DNA from: Microbacterium stercoris
GTDB taxonomy: Bacteria > Actinomycetota > Actinomycetes > Actinomycetales > Microbacteriaceae
Reading direction: 5' to 3'
NCBI RefSeq assembly: GCF_017592545.1
Contig: NZ_JAGFOA010000005.1
Location: forward strand, 1 to 64,000
DNA length: 64,000 nt
Shown: one piece after another, positions 1 to 8,587 of the stretch
Layout of the letters: each line of letters opens with the position of its first letter
Numbering within the stretch: the first letter of the stretch is position 1
Notes under the pieces: model-generated
What the model saw: the letters and a program-made list of their open reading frames with translations, nothing else
What the model was told of the DNA's origin: nothing
Database searches by the model: none
Translations under genes and position numbers: made by a program

Positions 1-429
1 CCGCTCTGGCTGAGCGGGGTGACGGCGGTTGTGCTGCGCGACGGCGTCGACGGCCCCGAGACGCTGCTCGTGCGCCGAGCCGACAACGGCCGCCTGACGC
101 CCGTGACGGGCATCATCGACCCGGGCGAGGAGCCCGCCATCGCCGCCGAGCGCGAGGTGCTCGAGGAGGCGGACGTCGTCGCGGTCGCCGCGGCGCTCGT
201 GTGGGTGCACGCGCTGCGTCCGACGACGTACGCCAACGGCGACCAGGCGCAGTACCTCGACCTGGTCTTCCGCTGCCGGTACGTCTCGGGAGAGCCGCGC
301 CCGGCCGACGGCGAGAACAGCGAGGCGTTCTGGCGTCCGGTGTCGCGGCTCGACGACGTGGATGAGGAGATGCGCGCGCGGATCGTCACCGCCGCCGGCG
401 GATCCGACGTGGCGCGATTCGAACGATGA
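1..429 (+). CDS. Nudix hydrolase, 5' end cut by the window
   Basis: Hydrolyses a nucleoside-diphosphate-linked substrate; which one cannot be told from sequence. Numbering from the in-frame GTG at 19, the Nudix box runs from G31 to V53 with E37, R45-E46 and E49-E50 all present. The usual glycine near the end of the box is an aspartate (D52). The frame stays open upstream to base 1 (Pro-Leu-Trp-Leu-Ser-Gly before the GTG), and family members normally carry such a lead-in strand, so the true start probably lies outside the window. It ends 50 bases before azlC on the same strand. Family assignment is firm; substrate unknown. Confidence 0.85.
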   Translation, partial: PLWLSGVTAVVLRDGVDGPETLLVRRADNGRLTPVTGIIDPGEEPAIAAEREVLEEADVVAVAAALVWVHALRPTTYANGDQAQYLDLVFRCRYVSGEPRPADGENSEAFWRPVSRLDDVDEEMRARIVTAAGGSDVARFER

Positions 430-479
430 TCGGCCGCCGCGACGCGCCCCGGCCGCTCGCGCGCCGGTAATCTCGACCG

Positions 480-1223
480 GTGACCTCCTCCCGCCCGCCC
501 CTCGCAGAGGCGGACCGCAGCGCCTGGAAGCAGTCCTTCGCCGTAGCGATCCCGACGAGCGCGTACGGCATCTCGTTCGGAGCGCTGTCGGTGCTCGCCG
601 GGCTCGACCTCTGGCAGACGAGCGTGATGAGCCTGCTGATGTTCAGCGGAGGGTCGCAGTTCGCGTTCATCGGCGTCATCGCCTCGGGCGGTCTCGCCGC
701 TGCTCCCTCTGCCATCGCCTCCGCCGCCCTGCTCGGCGTGCGCAATGCGGCCTACTCGGTGCGCATGAACCCGGTGGTCGGCCTGTCGTGGTGGCACCGG
801 ATCGCGGCGGCGCAGTTCACGATCGACGAGTCGACCGCGGTCGCGCTGGCGCACACCGAGACACGGGCGCGGCGCATCGGCTTCTGGGCGACGGGTCTGG
901 CGATCTTCGTGGGATGGAACATCGCGACGGTCTTCGGGGGCATCCTCGGCGACGTGCTCGGTGATGTGCGGGCGTACGGCCTCGACGCCGCCGCGGCAGC
1001 CGCCTTCCTCGCGCTGCTGTGGCCGCGGCTGAAGTCGCGCCAGGCGATCGCGGTGGGCGCGGCGGCGGCCGTGGTGGCCGCCGCCCTCACTCCGCTGCTG
1101 ATGCCCGGGCTGCCGGTGATGATCGCGGCCGTGGTCGCCGTGCTCGTGGGCTGGTTCAACTGGCTCGGCCGGTCCGAACCGGCGACCTCCTCGCCGGGGG
1201 CGGCAGGGGAGGAGCTCCGATGA
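480..1223 (+). CDS. azlC: AzlC family branched-chain amino acid exporter, large subunit
   Basis: Large membrane subunit of an AzlCD-type exporter, a family linked to efflux of branched-chain amino acids. The 247-residue protein has the AzlC opening (GISFGALSVLAGL near residue 30) and several hydrophobic spans, and ends in a short Ser/Pro-rich cytosolic tail. The GTG start is supported by a TAATCT -10 element at 468-473 placed six bases upstream, which predicts a leaderless message. Its stop overlaps the azlD start as ATGA, so the two subunits are probably translationally coupled. The real substrate is not shown by the sequence. Confidence 0.9.
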   Translation: MTSSRPPLAEADRSAWKQSFAVAIPTSAYGISFGALSVLAGLDLWQTSVMSLLMFSGGSQFAFIGVIASGGLAAAPSAIASAALLGVRNAAYSVRMNPVVGLSWWHRIAAAQFTIDESTAVALAHTETRARRIGFWATGLAIFVGWNIATVFGGILGDVLGDVRAYGLDAAAAAAFLALLWPRLKSRQAIAVGAAAAVVAAALTPLLMPGLPVMIAAVVAVLVGWFNWLGRSEPATSSPGAAGEELR

Positions 1224-1534
1224 CGCTGTGGGGAGCGATCCTGCTCGCGGGGTGCATCGTGCTCGTGCTGAAGCTCGCCGGGTACCTCGTGCCGTCGGAA
1301 TGGGTCGAGCGCCCGCGCCCGGCGCGCATCACCGACCTGCTGACGGTCGCGCTGCTCGCCTCGCTGGTGGCGGTGCAGGCTCTCGGATCCGGTCAGGCGC
1401 TGGTGGTCGACGCGCGGCTTCCCGCGGTGCTCGTGGCGGCCGTGCTGCTGTGGCTGCGGCAGTCCTTCCTGGTCGTGGTGGTCGCGGCGGCCGTCGTCGC
1501 GGCGCTCCTGCGACTGCTCGGCTGGGCCACGTAG
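1220..1534 (+). CDS. azlD: AzlD family branched-chain amino acid exporter, small subunit
   Basis: Small partner of AzlC: 104 residues with about four hydrophobic segments and a polar stretch VPSEWVERPRPARITD around residues 22-37 that is typical of AzlD. The ATG overlaps the azlC stop by four bases. The gene lies directly between azlC and the next membrane-protein gene. Length and position both fit the family well. Confidence 0.88.
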   Translation: MTLWGAILLAGCIVLVLKLAGYLVPSEWVERPRPARITDLLTVALLASLVAVQALGSGQALVVDARLPAVLVAAVLLWLRQSFLVVVVAAAVVAALLRLLGWAT

Positions 1535-1543
1535 CCTGGATCC

Positions 1544-1972
1544 ATGAGCTGGCCGTCGCGCATCCTGATCCTCCTCCTCGCGCTCGTGACGGGAGCGATC
1601 TTCGGAGTCGCCGGCACGGTCGCCCACTCCTTCCTGTGGGGTGTGCTGCCGGTGGGCCTCATCCTGTCGCTGGTCGGATGCGCCGCGCTCCTCCTCGGTC
1701 TGCGGCTGCTGATTGCCGGACGTCTGCCGACGTGGGCGGCGGGCCTGGGCATGCTCGCGGCGGTGCTGATCTTCTCGGGCAAGGGGCCGGGCGGATCGGT
1801 CGTGGTGCCGCAGGCAGCGGAGGGAGCCGTGCCCTGGGGCCTGATCTGGACGTACGCGGTGACGGGTGTCGTGCTCCTGGTCGGAGCCTGGCCCGACCTC
1901 TCGCGCCTGCGGCCGCCGACGGCCGCCACGACGGCGGACGACGGCTCCGAGGCGCGTAGACTCGACACGTGA
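1544..1972 (+). CDS. Small integral membrane protein, DUF6113-like
   Basis: A 142-residue protein with four predicted membrane spans and a conserved-looking loop [13 protein letters not shown] around residue 78. It resembles the actinobacterial DUF6113 family often found just upstream of ferredoxin genes; no function is known for it. A TAGCCT -10 element at 1532-1537 lies six bases before the ATG, so it may have its own leaderless transcript inside the azlCD-fdxA string. The stop overlaps the fdxA GTG. Membrane character is clear; the family name is from memory of the pattern. Confidence 0.7.
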   Translation: MSWPSRILILLLALVTGAIFGVAGTVAHSFLWGVLPVGLILSLVGCAALLLGLRLLIAGRLPTWAAGLGMLAAVLIFSGKGPGGSVVVPQAAEGAVPWGLIWTYAVTGVVLLVGAWPDLSRLRPPTAATTADDGSEARRLDT

Positions 1973-2295
1973 CTTATGTGATCGCCCTGCCGTGTGTGGA
2001 CGTCAAGGATCGCGCGTGCATCGACGAGTGCCCCGTGGACTGCATCTACGAGGGTGAGCGCAGCCTCTACATCCACCCGGACGAGTGCGTCGACTGCGGT
2101 GCGTGCGAGCCGGTGTGCCCCGTCGAGGCCATCTACTACGAGGACGACCTGCCCGACGAGTGGCAGGACTATTACAAGGCCAACGTCGAGTTCTTCGACG
2201 AGATCGGCTCCCCGGGTGGCGCCGCCAAGACCGGCGTGATCCCCAAGGACCACCCGATCATCGCCGCCCTGCCCCCTCAGGGCGAGGGCCACTGA
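1969..2295 (+). CDS. fdxA: Ferredoxin, 3Fe-4S/4Fe-4S type
   Basis: Small soluble electron carrier of 108 residues. The N-terminal cluster motif is [17 protein letters not shown], in which one spacing is unlike a canonical CxxCxxCxxxCP, as in 7Fe actinobacterial FdxA. The second motif [12 protein letters not shown] is a normal 4Fe-4S binding site. The C-terminal extension ([16 protein letters not shown]) is typical of this class. The GTG start is fixed by the overlap with the previous stop and by a TAGACT -10 at 1957-1962 six bases upstream. It is followed five bases later by dapC, so co-transcription is likely. Confidence 0.95.
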   Translation: MTYVIALPCVDVKDRACIDECPVDCIYEGERSLYIHPDECVDCGACEPVCPVEAIYYEDDLPDEWQDYYKANVEFFDEIGSPGGAAKTGVIPKDHPIIAALPPQGEGH

Positions 2296-2299
2296 TCCG

Positions 2300-3409
2300 G
2301 TGAGCGTCCGCGACCTCGCCGACTATCCCTGGGACGCCGTCGCACCTTTCGCCGAACGCGCGCGGGCTCACGCCGACGGTCTCGTCGATCTCTCGATCGG
2401 CTCTCCCGTCGATCCGACGCCCGAGGTCGTGCGCCGTGCGCTGGCGGAGGCCACCGATGCCCACGCCTACCCGGCCACCATCGGCACACCGCAGCTGCGG
2501 GAGGCGATCGGCGCGTGGTTCGATCGCCGCCGCGGAGTTCCGGGCCTGGAGCCCCGCAACGTGCTGCCGACGATCGGCTCCAAGGAGCTGGTGGCGCTGC
2601 TGCCGACGCTTCTCGGGCTGGGCGAGGGCGACATCGTTGTGCACCCGCGTGCCGCGTACCCGACCTACGCGGTCGGCGCCGTCGTGGCGGGCGCGACCGC
2701 GTTCGCATCCGACGACCCCGCCGAATGGCCGGAGGGCACAAAGCTCATCTGGGTGAACTCGCCCGGCAACCCCGACGGCCGCGTCTGGACCGTCGACGAA
2801 CTGCGCGCTGCGGTCGAACGCGCGCGCGAGCTAGGCGCCGTGATCGCCGGTGACGAGTGCTATGCGGAACTCGGCTGGGACGCTCCGTGGGACGTCGAGC
2901 CCGTGCCGAGCATCCTCGACCCGCGCGTGATCGGCGACAGCCGGGCGAACGTGCTGGCGGTCTACTCGCTCAGCAAGCAGTCCAACCTCGCCGGCTACCG
3001 CGCCGCGTTCCTGGCCGGCTGCGCGAAGATCGTCGGCGAGCTGACCACGGCGCGCAAGCACCTGGGGCTGATGCCGCCCGCGCCCGTGCAGCACGCGATG
3101 GCGGTGGCCCTCGGCGACGACGCGCACGTGCAGCACCAGAAGCAGCTCTACCGCGCGCGGCGCGACATCCTGAAGCCCGCGGTCGAGGCAGCCGGCTTCA
3201 CGGTCGACCGCAGCGAAGCGGGTCTGTACCTCTGGATCACCGAGGGGCGCGACGCGTGGCAGACGATGGAGCGCCTGGCCGGGCTGGGCATCCTCGCGGG
3301 GCCCGGCGTCTTCTATGGCGACTTCTTCCCGCAGCACGTGCGTCTCTCGCTCACTGCGAGCGACGAGCGCGTCGCGGCGGCCGCCGCGCGGCTGCGCGCG
3401 TCGGTCTGA
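2300..3409 (+). CDS. dapC: Succinyldiaminopimelate transaminase
   Basis: PLP-dependent class I/II aminotransferase of 369 residues. It converts N-succinyl-2-amino-6-ketopimelate to N-succinyl-LL-2,6-diaminopimelate in the succinylase branch of lysine and peptidoglycan synthesis. The cofactor lysine is K226 in the motif SLSK, preceded by the GDECYAE aspartate/tyrosine pair and the NSPGNPDG turn. The GTG start lies five bases after the fdxA stop. dapD and dapE are within 3.7 kb, which strongly supports the DAP role over a generic aminotransferase. Confidence 0.92.
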   Translation: MSVRDLADYPWDAVAPFAERARAHADGLVDLSIGSPVDPTPEVVRRALAEATDAHAYPATIGTPQLREAIGAWFDRRRGVPGLEPRNVLPTIGSKELVALLPTLLGLGEGDIVVHPRAAYPTYAVGAVVAGATAFASDDPAEWPEGTKLIWVNSPGNPDGRVWTVDELRAAVERARELGAVIAGDECYAELGWDAPWDVEPVPSILDPRVIGDSRANVLAVYSLSKQSNLAGYRAAFLAGCAKIVGELTTARKHLGLMPPAPVQHAMAVALGDDAHVQHQKQLYRARRDILKPAVEAAGFTVDRSEAGLYLWITEGRDAWQTMERLAGLGILAGPGVFYGDFFPQHVRLSLTASDERVAAAAARLRASV

Positions 3410-3475
3410 TCCGGATCCGTCCTGATTCCGGGTCGGACTGGACGATCCGTCAACGGATCGCCCCCGAGTTGGTCG

Positions 3476-3502
3476 CTTGTCACAGGTGACCTGCGGGACA
3501 AG
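3476..3502. promoter_or_regulatory. Nested inverted repeats in the gltA promoter region
   Basis: An 11-base palindrome CAGGTGACCTG (3483-3493) lies inside a second pair of arms, CTTGTC (3476-3481) and GACAAG (3497-3502). A TAGGCT hexamer at 3503-3508 follows immediately and could serve as the -10 of gltA, about 90 bases before its start. The repeats would therefore overlap the -35 area. This looks like an operator for a dimeric regulator; the regulator is unknown. Confidence 0.45.
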
Positions 3503-3594
3503 TAGGCTGTACGAGGTGGGCACGGCATACCGGTGCGCCATCGACTCCCCCTGAATGCGACGAGAAATCGCAACAGACATCGCAAGGAGGCGCC

Positions 3595-4893
3595 GTGAGC
3601 GACGCGGGAAACCTGCCCGAGAAGGCCACTCTCACGATCGGCGACAAGACCGCCGAGTTCCCTGTACTGCCGGCCACGAGCGGCCTGCCGAGCATCGACG
3701 TGTCGACGCTGACGCGACAGACGGGCTTCACCGCCCTCGACTACGGCTTCGTGAACACCGCGGCCACGCGCTCGGACATCACGTACATCGATGGTGACCA
3801 GGGCATCCTGCGCTACCGCGGGTATCCGATCGAGCACCTCGCCACGCACTCGAGCTACCTCGAGGTCGCCTGGCTGCTCATCTACGGCGAGCTGCCGACC
3901 GCGGATCAGCTGGCGGAGTTCGACGACAAGATCCGTCACCACACGCTGCTGCACGAGGACCTGAAGGATCGCTTCTTCACGGCCCTCCCGCACACCGCTC
4001 ACCCGATGGCGGTGCTCTCATCCGGCGTCTCGGCGCTGTCGACCTACTACGAGAACCAGTCCGACCCGGCCAACCCTGAGCACGTCGAGCTCAACATGAT
4101 CCGCCTGCTCGCGAAGCTGCCGGTCATCGCGGCCTACGCGCACAAGAAGAGCATCGGCCAGTCGTTCCTGTACCCGGACAACTCGCTCAGCTTCGTCGAC
4201 AACTTCCTCAAGCTGAACTTCGGCGTGCGCAGCGAGGAATACGAGGTCAACCCCGTGATGTCTCGTGCGCTGGAGCGCCTGCTCATCCTGCACGAGGACC
4301 ACGAGCAGAACGCGTCGACGTCGACCGTGCGCCTTGTCGGCTCGACCGGCGCCGACCAGTTCGCGTCGGTCTCCGCGGGAATCCACGCGCTGTCGGGCCC
4401 GCTGCACGGCGGCGCCAACGAGGCCGTGCTCACGATGCTCGCCCAGATCCAGGAGTCGGGCCAGGGCGTGAAGCGCTTCGTCGAGAAGGTCAAGAACAAG
4501 GAAGACGGCGTGAAGCTCATGGGCTTCGGGCACCGCGTCTACAAGAACTACGACCCGCGCGCGAAGCTCGTCAAGCAGTCGGCTGACGAGGTGCTCGAGC
4601 AGCTCGGTGTGCACGACCCGCTGCTCGACCTCGCCAAGGAGCTCGAGGCGATCGCGCTCGAGGACGACTACTTCAAGGAGCGTCGCCTCTACCCGAACGT
4701 CGATTTCTACACCGGCGTCATCTACAAGGCGATGGGCTTCCCCACGCGCATGTTCACGGTGCTGTTCGCGATGGGTCGTCTTCCCGGATGGCTCGCCCAC
4801 TGGCGCGAGCTGCAGCTCGACCCCAAGACGAAGATCGGCCGCCCGCAGCAGCTGTTCACCGGCTCGCCCGAGCGCCCCTACCCGGGCGTCTGA
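3595..4893 (+). CDS. gltA: Citrate synthase
   Basis: Type II citrate synthase (432 residues) that condenses oxaloacetate and acetyl-CoA at the entry to the TCA cycle. The catalytic residues are visible: H271 in GPLHGGANEAV, H313 in GFGHRVYKN and D370 in PNVDFYTG. The N-terminal beta-rich domain typical of the long bacterial form is present. The GTG start is preceded by a good AAGGAGG ribosome site. A long leader of about 90 bases with an inverted repeat at its upstream end suggests transcriptional control. It ends at a strong bidirectional terminator shared with dapD. Confidence 0.97.
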   Translation: MSDAGNLPEKATLTIGDKTAEFPVLPATSGLPSIDVSTLTRQTGFTALDYGFVNTAATRSDITYIDGDQGILRYRGYPIEHLATHSSYLEVAWLLIYGELPTADQLAEFDDKIRHHTLLHEDLKDRFFTALPHTAHPMAVLSSGVSALSTYYENQSDPANPEHVELNMIRLLAKLPVIAAYAHKKSIGQSFLYPDNSLSFVDNFLKLNFGVRSEEYEVNPVMSRALERLLILHEDHEQNASTSTVRLVGSTGADQFASVSAGIHALSGPLHGGANEAVLTMLAQIQESGQGVKRFVEKVKNKEDGVKLMGFGHRVYKNYDPRAKLVKQSADEVLEQLGVHDPLLDLAKELEAIALEDDYFKERRLYPNVDFYTGVIYKAMGFPTRMFTVLFAMGRLPGWLAHWRELQLDPKTKIGRPQQLFTGSPERPYPGV

Positions 4894-4915
4894 ACCGGCG
4901 CGCACGGCTCCGCAC

Positions 4916-4954
4916 GAAGAAGGCCGCGACCCCCGAGGGGTCGCGGCCTTCTTC
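4916..4954. terminator. Bidirectional terminator between gltA and dapD
   Basis: Perfect 18-base arms (4916-4933 and 4937-4954) around a three-base loop; T-rich on the + side and A-rich on the - side, so it can serve both convergent genes. Confidence 0.9.
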
Positions 4955-4967
4955 GTCGTGTGCGGGC

Positions 4968-5915
4968 CTATGCGTGAAGCGCGGCGTTCAGCGTGACGCC
5001 GACGCCCTTGCGCCGACGCGCCTCGATGGCGCCGGTGAGCGAATTCCGCAGGTACAGCAGGCCGCTCGAACCGGACAGCTGGGCACCCTTGGCGATGCGC
5101 GGCGATCCGTCCTCGCCCGGCTCCTCGTCTACGAGGATCACCTTGGTGCCGGCCGTGAGATAAAGGCCCGCCTCGACGACGCAGTCGTCGCCGATCGAGA
5201 TGCCCACACCCGCGTTCGCGCCGAGCAGCGAGCGAGCACCGAACGAGACACGGTGCTTGCCGCCGCCGGACAGCGTGCCCATGATCGATGCGCCGCCGCC
5301 GATGTCCGAGCCGTCGCCGATGACCACACCCTGCGAGACGCGGCCCTCGATCATCGAGCTGCCGAGCGTTCCGGCGTTGAAGTTGACGAACCCCTCGTGC
5401 ATCACGGTCGTGCCGGGGGAGAGGTACGCACCCAGGCGCACGCGAGAGGCATCGGCGATGCGCACGCCTTCGGGCGCGACGTAGTCGGTGAGGCGCGGGA
5501 ACTTGTCGAGCGAGACGATCTGGATGCCGTCCCGCTGCAGGAAGGGACGCAGACGGATCGCATCGGCGGGGTGCATGGGGCCGGCATTCGTCCACGCGAC
5601 GTTCGGCAGGTGGGCGAAGACGCCGTCCAGGTTGAGCTCGTTCGGCTTCACGAGGCGGTGCGACAGCGCGTGCAGACGCAGATAGACATCGGAGGTCGAC
5701 GCGGGCGCGACATCGAGGTCGATCTCGAGCGTGATGACCTCGATCGACACATTGCGGCGATCGTCGGGGGCGGCGAAGCGGTCGAGGCTCTCGACCTCGT
5801 CCGCGAGATTCTCGGACCGCCCGGTGCGCGGGGCGGGGAACCAGGTGTCCAGCACGGTTCCGTCCGCCGCGATCGTCGCAAGTCCGACACCGGCAATCCA
5901 ACGCTCATCCGTCAT
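4968..5915 (-). CDS. dapD: Tetrahydrodipicolinate N-succinyltransferase
   Basis: Transfers succinate from succinyl-CoA to tetrahydrodipicolinate, the first step of the succinylase branch of lysine/DAP synthesis. The 315-residue protein belongs to the actinobacterial DapD group: an alpha/beta N-terminal domain, then a left-handed beta-helix of hexapeptide repeats from about residue 170 to 280 (for example VVIGDGSDIGGGASIMG), and a short C-terminal tail. The ATG is preceded by TAGGCT (minus strand, 5927-5922) and a six-base spacer, predicting leaderless translation. It is divergent from dapE across 56 bases. Confidence 0.95.
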   Translation of the reverse strand: MTDERWIAGVGLATIAADGTVLDTWFPAPRTGRSENLADEVESLDRFAAPDDRRNVSIEVITLEIDLDVAPASTSDVYLRLHALSHRLVKPNELNLDGVFAHLPNVAWTNAGPMHPADAIRLRPFLQRDGIQIVSLDKFPRLTDYVAPEGVRIADASRVRLGAYLSPGTTVMHEGFVNFNAGTLGSSMIEGRVSQGVVIGDGSDIGGGASIMGTLSGGGKHRVSFGARSLLGANAGVGISIGDDCVVEAGLYLTAGTKVILVDEEPGEDGSPRIAKGAQLSGSSGLLYLRNSLTGAIEARRRKGVGVTLNAALHA

Positions 5916-5971
5916 GGATCCAGCCTACCGAGTGGGATCGCGCACGCCCCTCCCGTCTTAGGCTGGGGGCT

Positions 5972-7048
5972 ATGCCTCTGGACCTGACGGCGTCTTCGCC
6001 GGACATCACGCGCGCGATCTGCGACGTCCCCAGCGAGTCGGATCAGGAGACCGCTCTGGCGGACCTGGTCGAGCAGGCGATCGGAGCGCTCCCGCACCTC
6101 GAGGTGCACCGGGATGGCGACACGATCGTCGCCCGCACCCACCTCGGGCGCGCGCAGCGCGTGGTGATCGCCGGACACATCGACACGGTGCCGATCAACG
6201 CGAACGTCCCCACCCGCGACATCGAGATCGACGGGCAGTCCTACATCTGGGGCCGGGGAACCGTCGACATGAAGGCGGGCGTGGCGGTGCAGCTCAAACT
6301 CGCGGCCGAACTCGTCGAACCCGCGGTCGACATCACCTGGCTCTGGTACGACCACGAGGAGGTCGCCGCCGAGCTGAGTGGTCTCACCCGCCTCGCGGCG
6401 AACCGCCCCGACCTGTTCGAGGGCGACTTCGCGATCCTCGGCGAGCCCACCGCAGGCATCGTCGAAGGCGGCTGCAACGGGACGCTGCGCGCCATCGTCC
6501 GCACGAAGGGGGTGCGGGCCCACAGCGCTCGCTCGTGGATCGGGGAGAACGCCATCCATGCCGCCGCCCCGATTCTCGCTCGCCTGGCCGAGTACCGCCC
6601 CCGCACGATCTCCGTCGACGGCCTCGACTACCGCGAGGGCCTCAACGCCGTGCGCGTCACCGGAGGCGTCGCGGGCAACGTCATCCCCGACCTGTGCGAG
6701 GTCGAGGTGAACTTCCGTTTCGCCCCGAGTCGCTCCGAGGAGGAGGCCGTCGCTCACGTGCGCAGTGTGCTGCAGGGTTTCGACGTCGAGATCACGGATC
6801 TCTCGGGCGGCGCGCGTCCGGGACTCGACGCCCCGCTCGCGCAGGACTTCGTGCGTGCCGTGGGCGGCACCCCGAAGCCGAAGTACGGCTGGACCGACGT
6901 CGCCCGGTTCTCGAAGCTCGGGGTGCCCGCGGTCAACTACGGCCCCGGCGATGCCCTGCTCGCGCACCACGACGAGGAGCGCGTGCTCGTGTCGCAGATC
7001 GAGGAGGTCGAGCGGGGGCTCCGGGCGTGGCTCATGACGTCGGCCTGA
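5972..7048 (+). CDS. dapE: Succinyl-diaminopimelate desuccinylase
   Basis: M20-family zinc amidohydrolase of 358 residues that removes succinate from N-succinyl-LL-DAP. Metal and catalytic residues are in place: H69 in AGHIDTVP, D99 in GRGTVDMKAG, the glutamate pair in YDHEEVAAE, and a C-terminal histidine in ALLAHHDEE. A small dimerisation domain sits in the middle. A TAGGCT -10 (5959-5964) is seven bases before the ATG. Together with dapC and dapD this gives three consecutive steps of the pathway within 4.8 kb. Confidence 0.95.
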   Translation: MPLDLTASSPDITRAICDVPSESDQETALADLVEQAIGALPHLEVHRDGDTIVARTHLGRAQRVVIAGHIDTVPINANVPTRDIEIDGQSYIWGRGTVDMKAGVAVQLKLAAELVEPAVDITWLWYDHEEVAAELSGLTRLAANRPDLFEGDFAILGEPTAGIVEGGCNGTLRAIVRTKGVRAHSARSWIGENAIHAAAPILARLAEYRPRTISVDGLDYREGLNAVRVTGGVAGNVIPDLCEVEVNFRFAPSRSEEEAVAHVRSVLQGFDVEITDLSGGARPGLDAPLAQDFVRAVGGTPKPKYGWTDVARFSKLGVPAVNYGPGDALLAHHDEERVLVSQIEEVERGLRAWLMTSA

Positions 7049-8241
7049 CGACGCTCTCCCGGTTCCGCGCCGTGTGGCGCGGGTGGCCCGCCGTCGCGCG
7101 CATCGCGGTGATCTACGTGATGTCGCGCCTGGTGACGACGGCGCTGATGCTCCAGGTCGCGGCCGCGGCGCCGTCCACCTCGCGCTTCGGGCCGAATCCC
7201 TCGCTCGGCGACTTCGTGCTCGGATGGGACGCGCAGTGGTACTGGACCGTCGCCGTCTTCGGCTATCCCTCCGCGCTGCCGCGCGACGACGCCGGCACTG
7301 TGGCGGAGAACGCGTGGGCGTTTATGCCCGTCTACGCGCACCTGTCCAACGCCGTCGGGCTCGGCGTGTGGGGTACGGGGGCGCTGGTGGTCTCGCTCGT
7401 CGCAGGGTTCGTCGCATGTCTCGGCCTGCATGGGCTGCTGCGTCGGCGTCTCGACGACGACGCGGCGATGTGGTCCGTCGCGCTGTTCGCTTCCGCACCG
7501 CTGGCCGCTCTGTTCCAGGTCGGCTACGCGGAGGCCCTCTTCCTCGCGTTCCTGATGCTCGCGCTGTGGGCGCTGGCCGCGCGGCGCTGGTGGTGGCTGT
7601 ACGCGCTGGTGCCGCTGATGGGATACACGCGCCCCGGGATCCTGGCTTTCGCCCTGATGCTCGGACTCTACGGCCTGGTGCGGTGGTTCCGACGGCGGTC
7701 GGATGTGCTGTCCTCGTCGGAGATCGTGCACATCCTCGCCCTCGGCGCGCTGGCCGTTGCGGTCGGGTTCTCCTGGCAGATCATCGCCGGCATCGTCACC
7801 GGCGTGCCGGATGCCTACCTCCAGACGGAGCTCGCGTGGCGTCGCGGGTGGCTCCCGGGCACGGAGGGCTTCGTCCCCTTTGAAGGATGGCTGGGCGCCG
7901 CCCCGCTCTGGTTCTCGCTGTGGGGCCTGCCGGCATGGACCGGGTACGTCGGTCTGGCGCTCATCGTGGGTCTTGCGGCCTGGGGTCTGCTCGCGCGGCG
8001 CGTGCGGGCCCTCGGTCCGGAAGTGCAGCTGTGGTCGATCAGCTACGTGGTGTATCTCCTGGCCGTCTTCTTCCCGCAGTCGAGCACCTTCCGCCTGCTC
8101 GTGCCGCTCTCGCCGCTGTGGGGCGCCGCGCCGCGATCGCGCTGGGGGCGCATCGTCGCCCTGCTCCTGTGCGTGCTGGGGCAGTGGGTGTGGATCGCCG
8201 CCATGTACGGACACGGGAATACGTTCTGGCAGATTCCGTGA
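7027..8241 (+). CDS. PIG-V-like integral membrane mannosyltransferase
   Basis: A polytopic membrane protein (404 residues from GTG 7027) with roughly ten hydrophobic spans. The motif WDAQWYWTVAVFGYP beginning at residue 67 matches the luminal-loop signature of the GPI mannosyltransferase 2 (PIG-V, GT76) superfamily, which in actinobacteria probably uses polyprenyl-phosphate mannose as donor. Acceptor and product are unknown. The start is uncertain: GTG 7027 overlaps dapE by 22 bases, and GTG 7072 is the next option. No independent promoter is evident, so it is probably co-transcribed with dapE. Confidence 0.7.
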   Translation: MAHDVGLTTLSRFRAVWRGWPAVARIAVIYVMSRLVTTALMLQVAAAAPSTSRFGPNPSLGDFVLGWDAQWYWTVAVFGYPSALPRDDAGTVAENAWAFMPVYAHLSNAVGLGVWGTGALVVSLVAGFVACLGLHGLLRRRLDDDAAMWSVALFASAPLAALFQVGYAEALFLAFLMLALWALAARRWWWLYALVPLMGYTRPGILAFALMLGLYGLVRWFRRRSDVLSSSEIVHILALGALAVAVGFSWQIIAGIVTGVPDAYLQTELAWRRGWLPGTEGFVPFEGWLGAAPLWFSLWGLPAWTGYVGLALIVGLAAWGLLARRVRALGPEVQLWSISYVVYLLAVFFPQSSTFRLLVPLSPLWGAAPRSRWGRIVALLLCVLGQWVWIAAMYGHGNTFWQIP

Positions 8242-8340
8242 TCTCCTGGCATATCACGTCATTCGGCGCACCCGGAGTGAGCCATTTGCGCCGTGACCGG
8301 TAAACTTGCGTCGGGAGACCACGACGAAAGGAAGCCGAAC

Positions 8341-8511
8341 ATGGCAGCCATGAAGCCCAGAACCGGTGACGGACCGATGGAGGCCGTGAAGGAGGGGCGC
8401 CTGATCATCGTGCGCGTGCCGCTCGAGGGCGGCGGCCGTCTGGTCGTCTCCGTGAACGACGAGGAAGCGAAGGAGCTTCACGGCGTCCTCGCCCAGGTCG
8501 TCGGCGCCTGA
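8341..8511 (+). CDS. DUF3117 protein
   Basis: A 56-residue soluble protein beginning MAAMKPRTGDGPMEAVKEGR, the hallmark of DUF3117, with the conserved core VRVPLEGGGRLVV. It is nearly universal in actinobacteria and has no known role. The ATG at 8341 is chosen over an upstream GTG at 8293 because the family begins exactly here and an AAAGGA ribosome site precedes it. A TAAACT hexamer near 8311 may be the -10. Confidence 0.92.
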   Translation: MAAMKPRTGDGPMEAVKEGRLIIVRVPLEGGGRLVVSVNDEEAKELHGVLAQVVGA

Positions 8512-8539
8512 GCCGCATCCGTATCTCCGGATAGACGCA

Positions 8540-8573
8540 GAAGAGGCCGGATCCGCAGGGATCCGGCCTCTTC
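8540..8573. terminator. Bidirectional terminator
   Basis: Fifteen-base perfect arms (8540-8554, 8559-8573) with a four-base loop, between the convergent DUF3117 and O-methyltransferase genes. Confidence 0.9.
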
Positions 8574-8587
8574 CGCGTCTGCGGGGA

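Noticed and set aside
4018..5901. Open frame of about 627 codons on the minus strand across gltA and dapD
   Set aside because: Arg-rich, repetitive composition without domain motifs; both strands are already explained by gltA and dapD.
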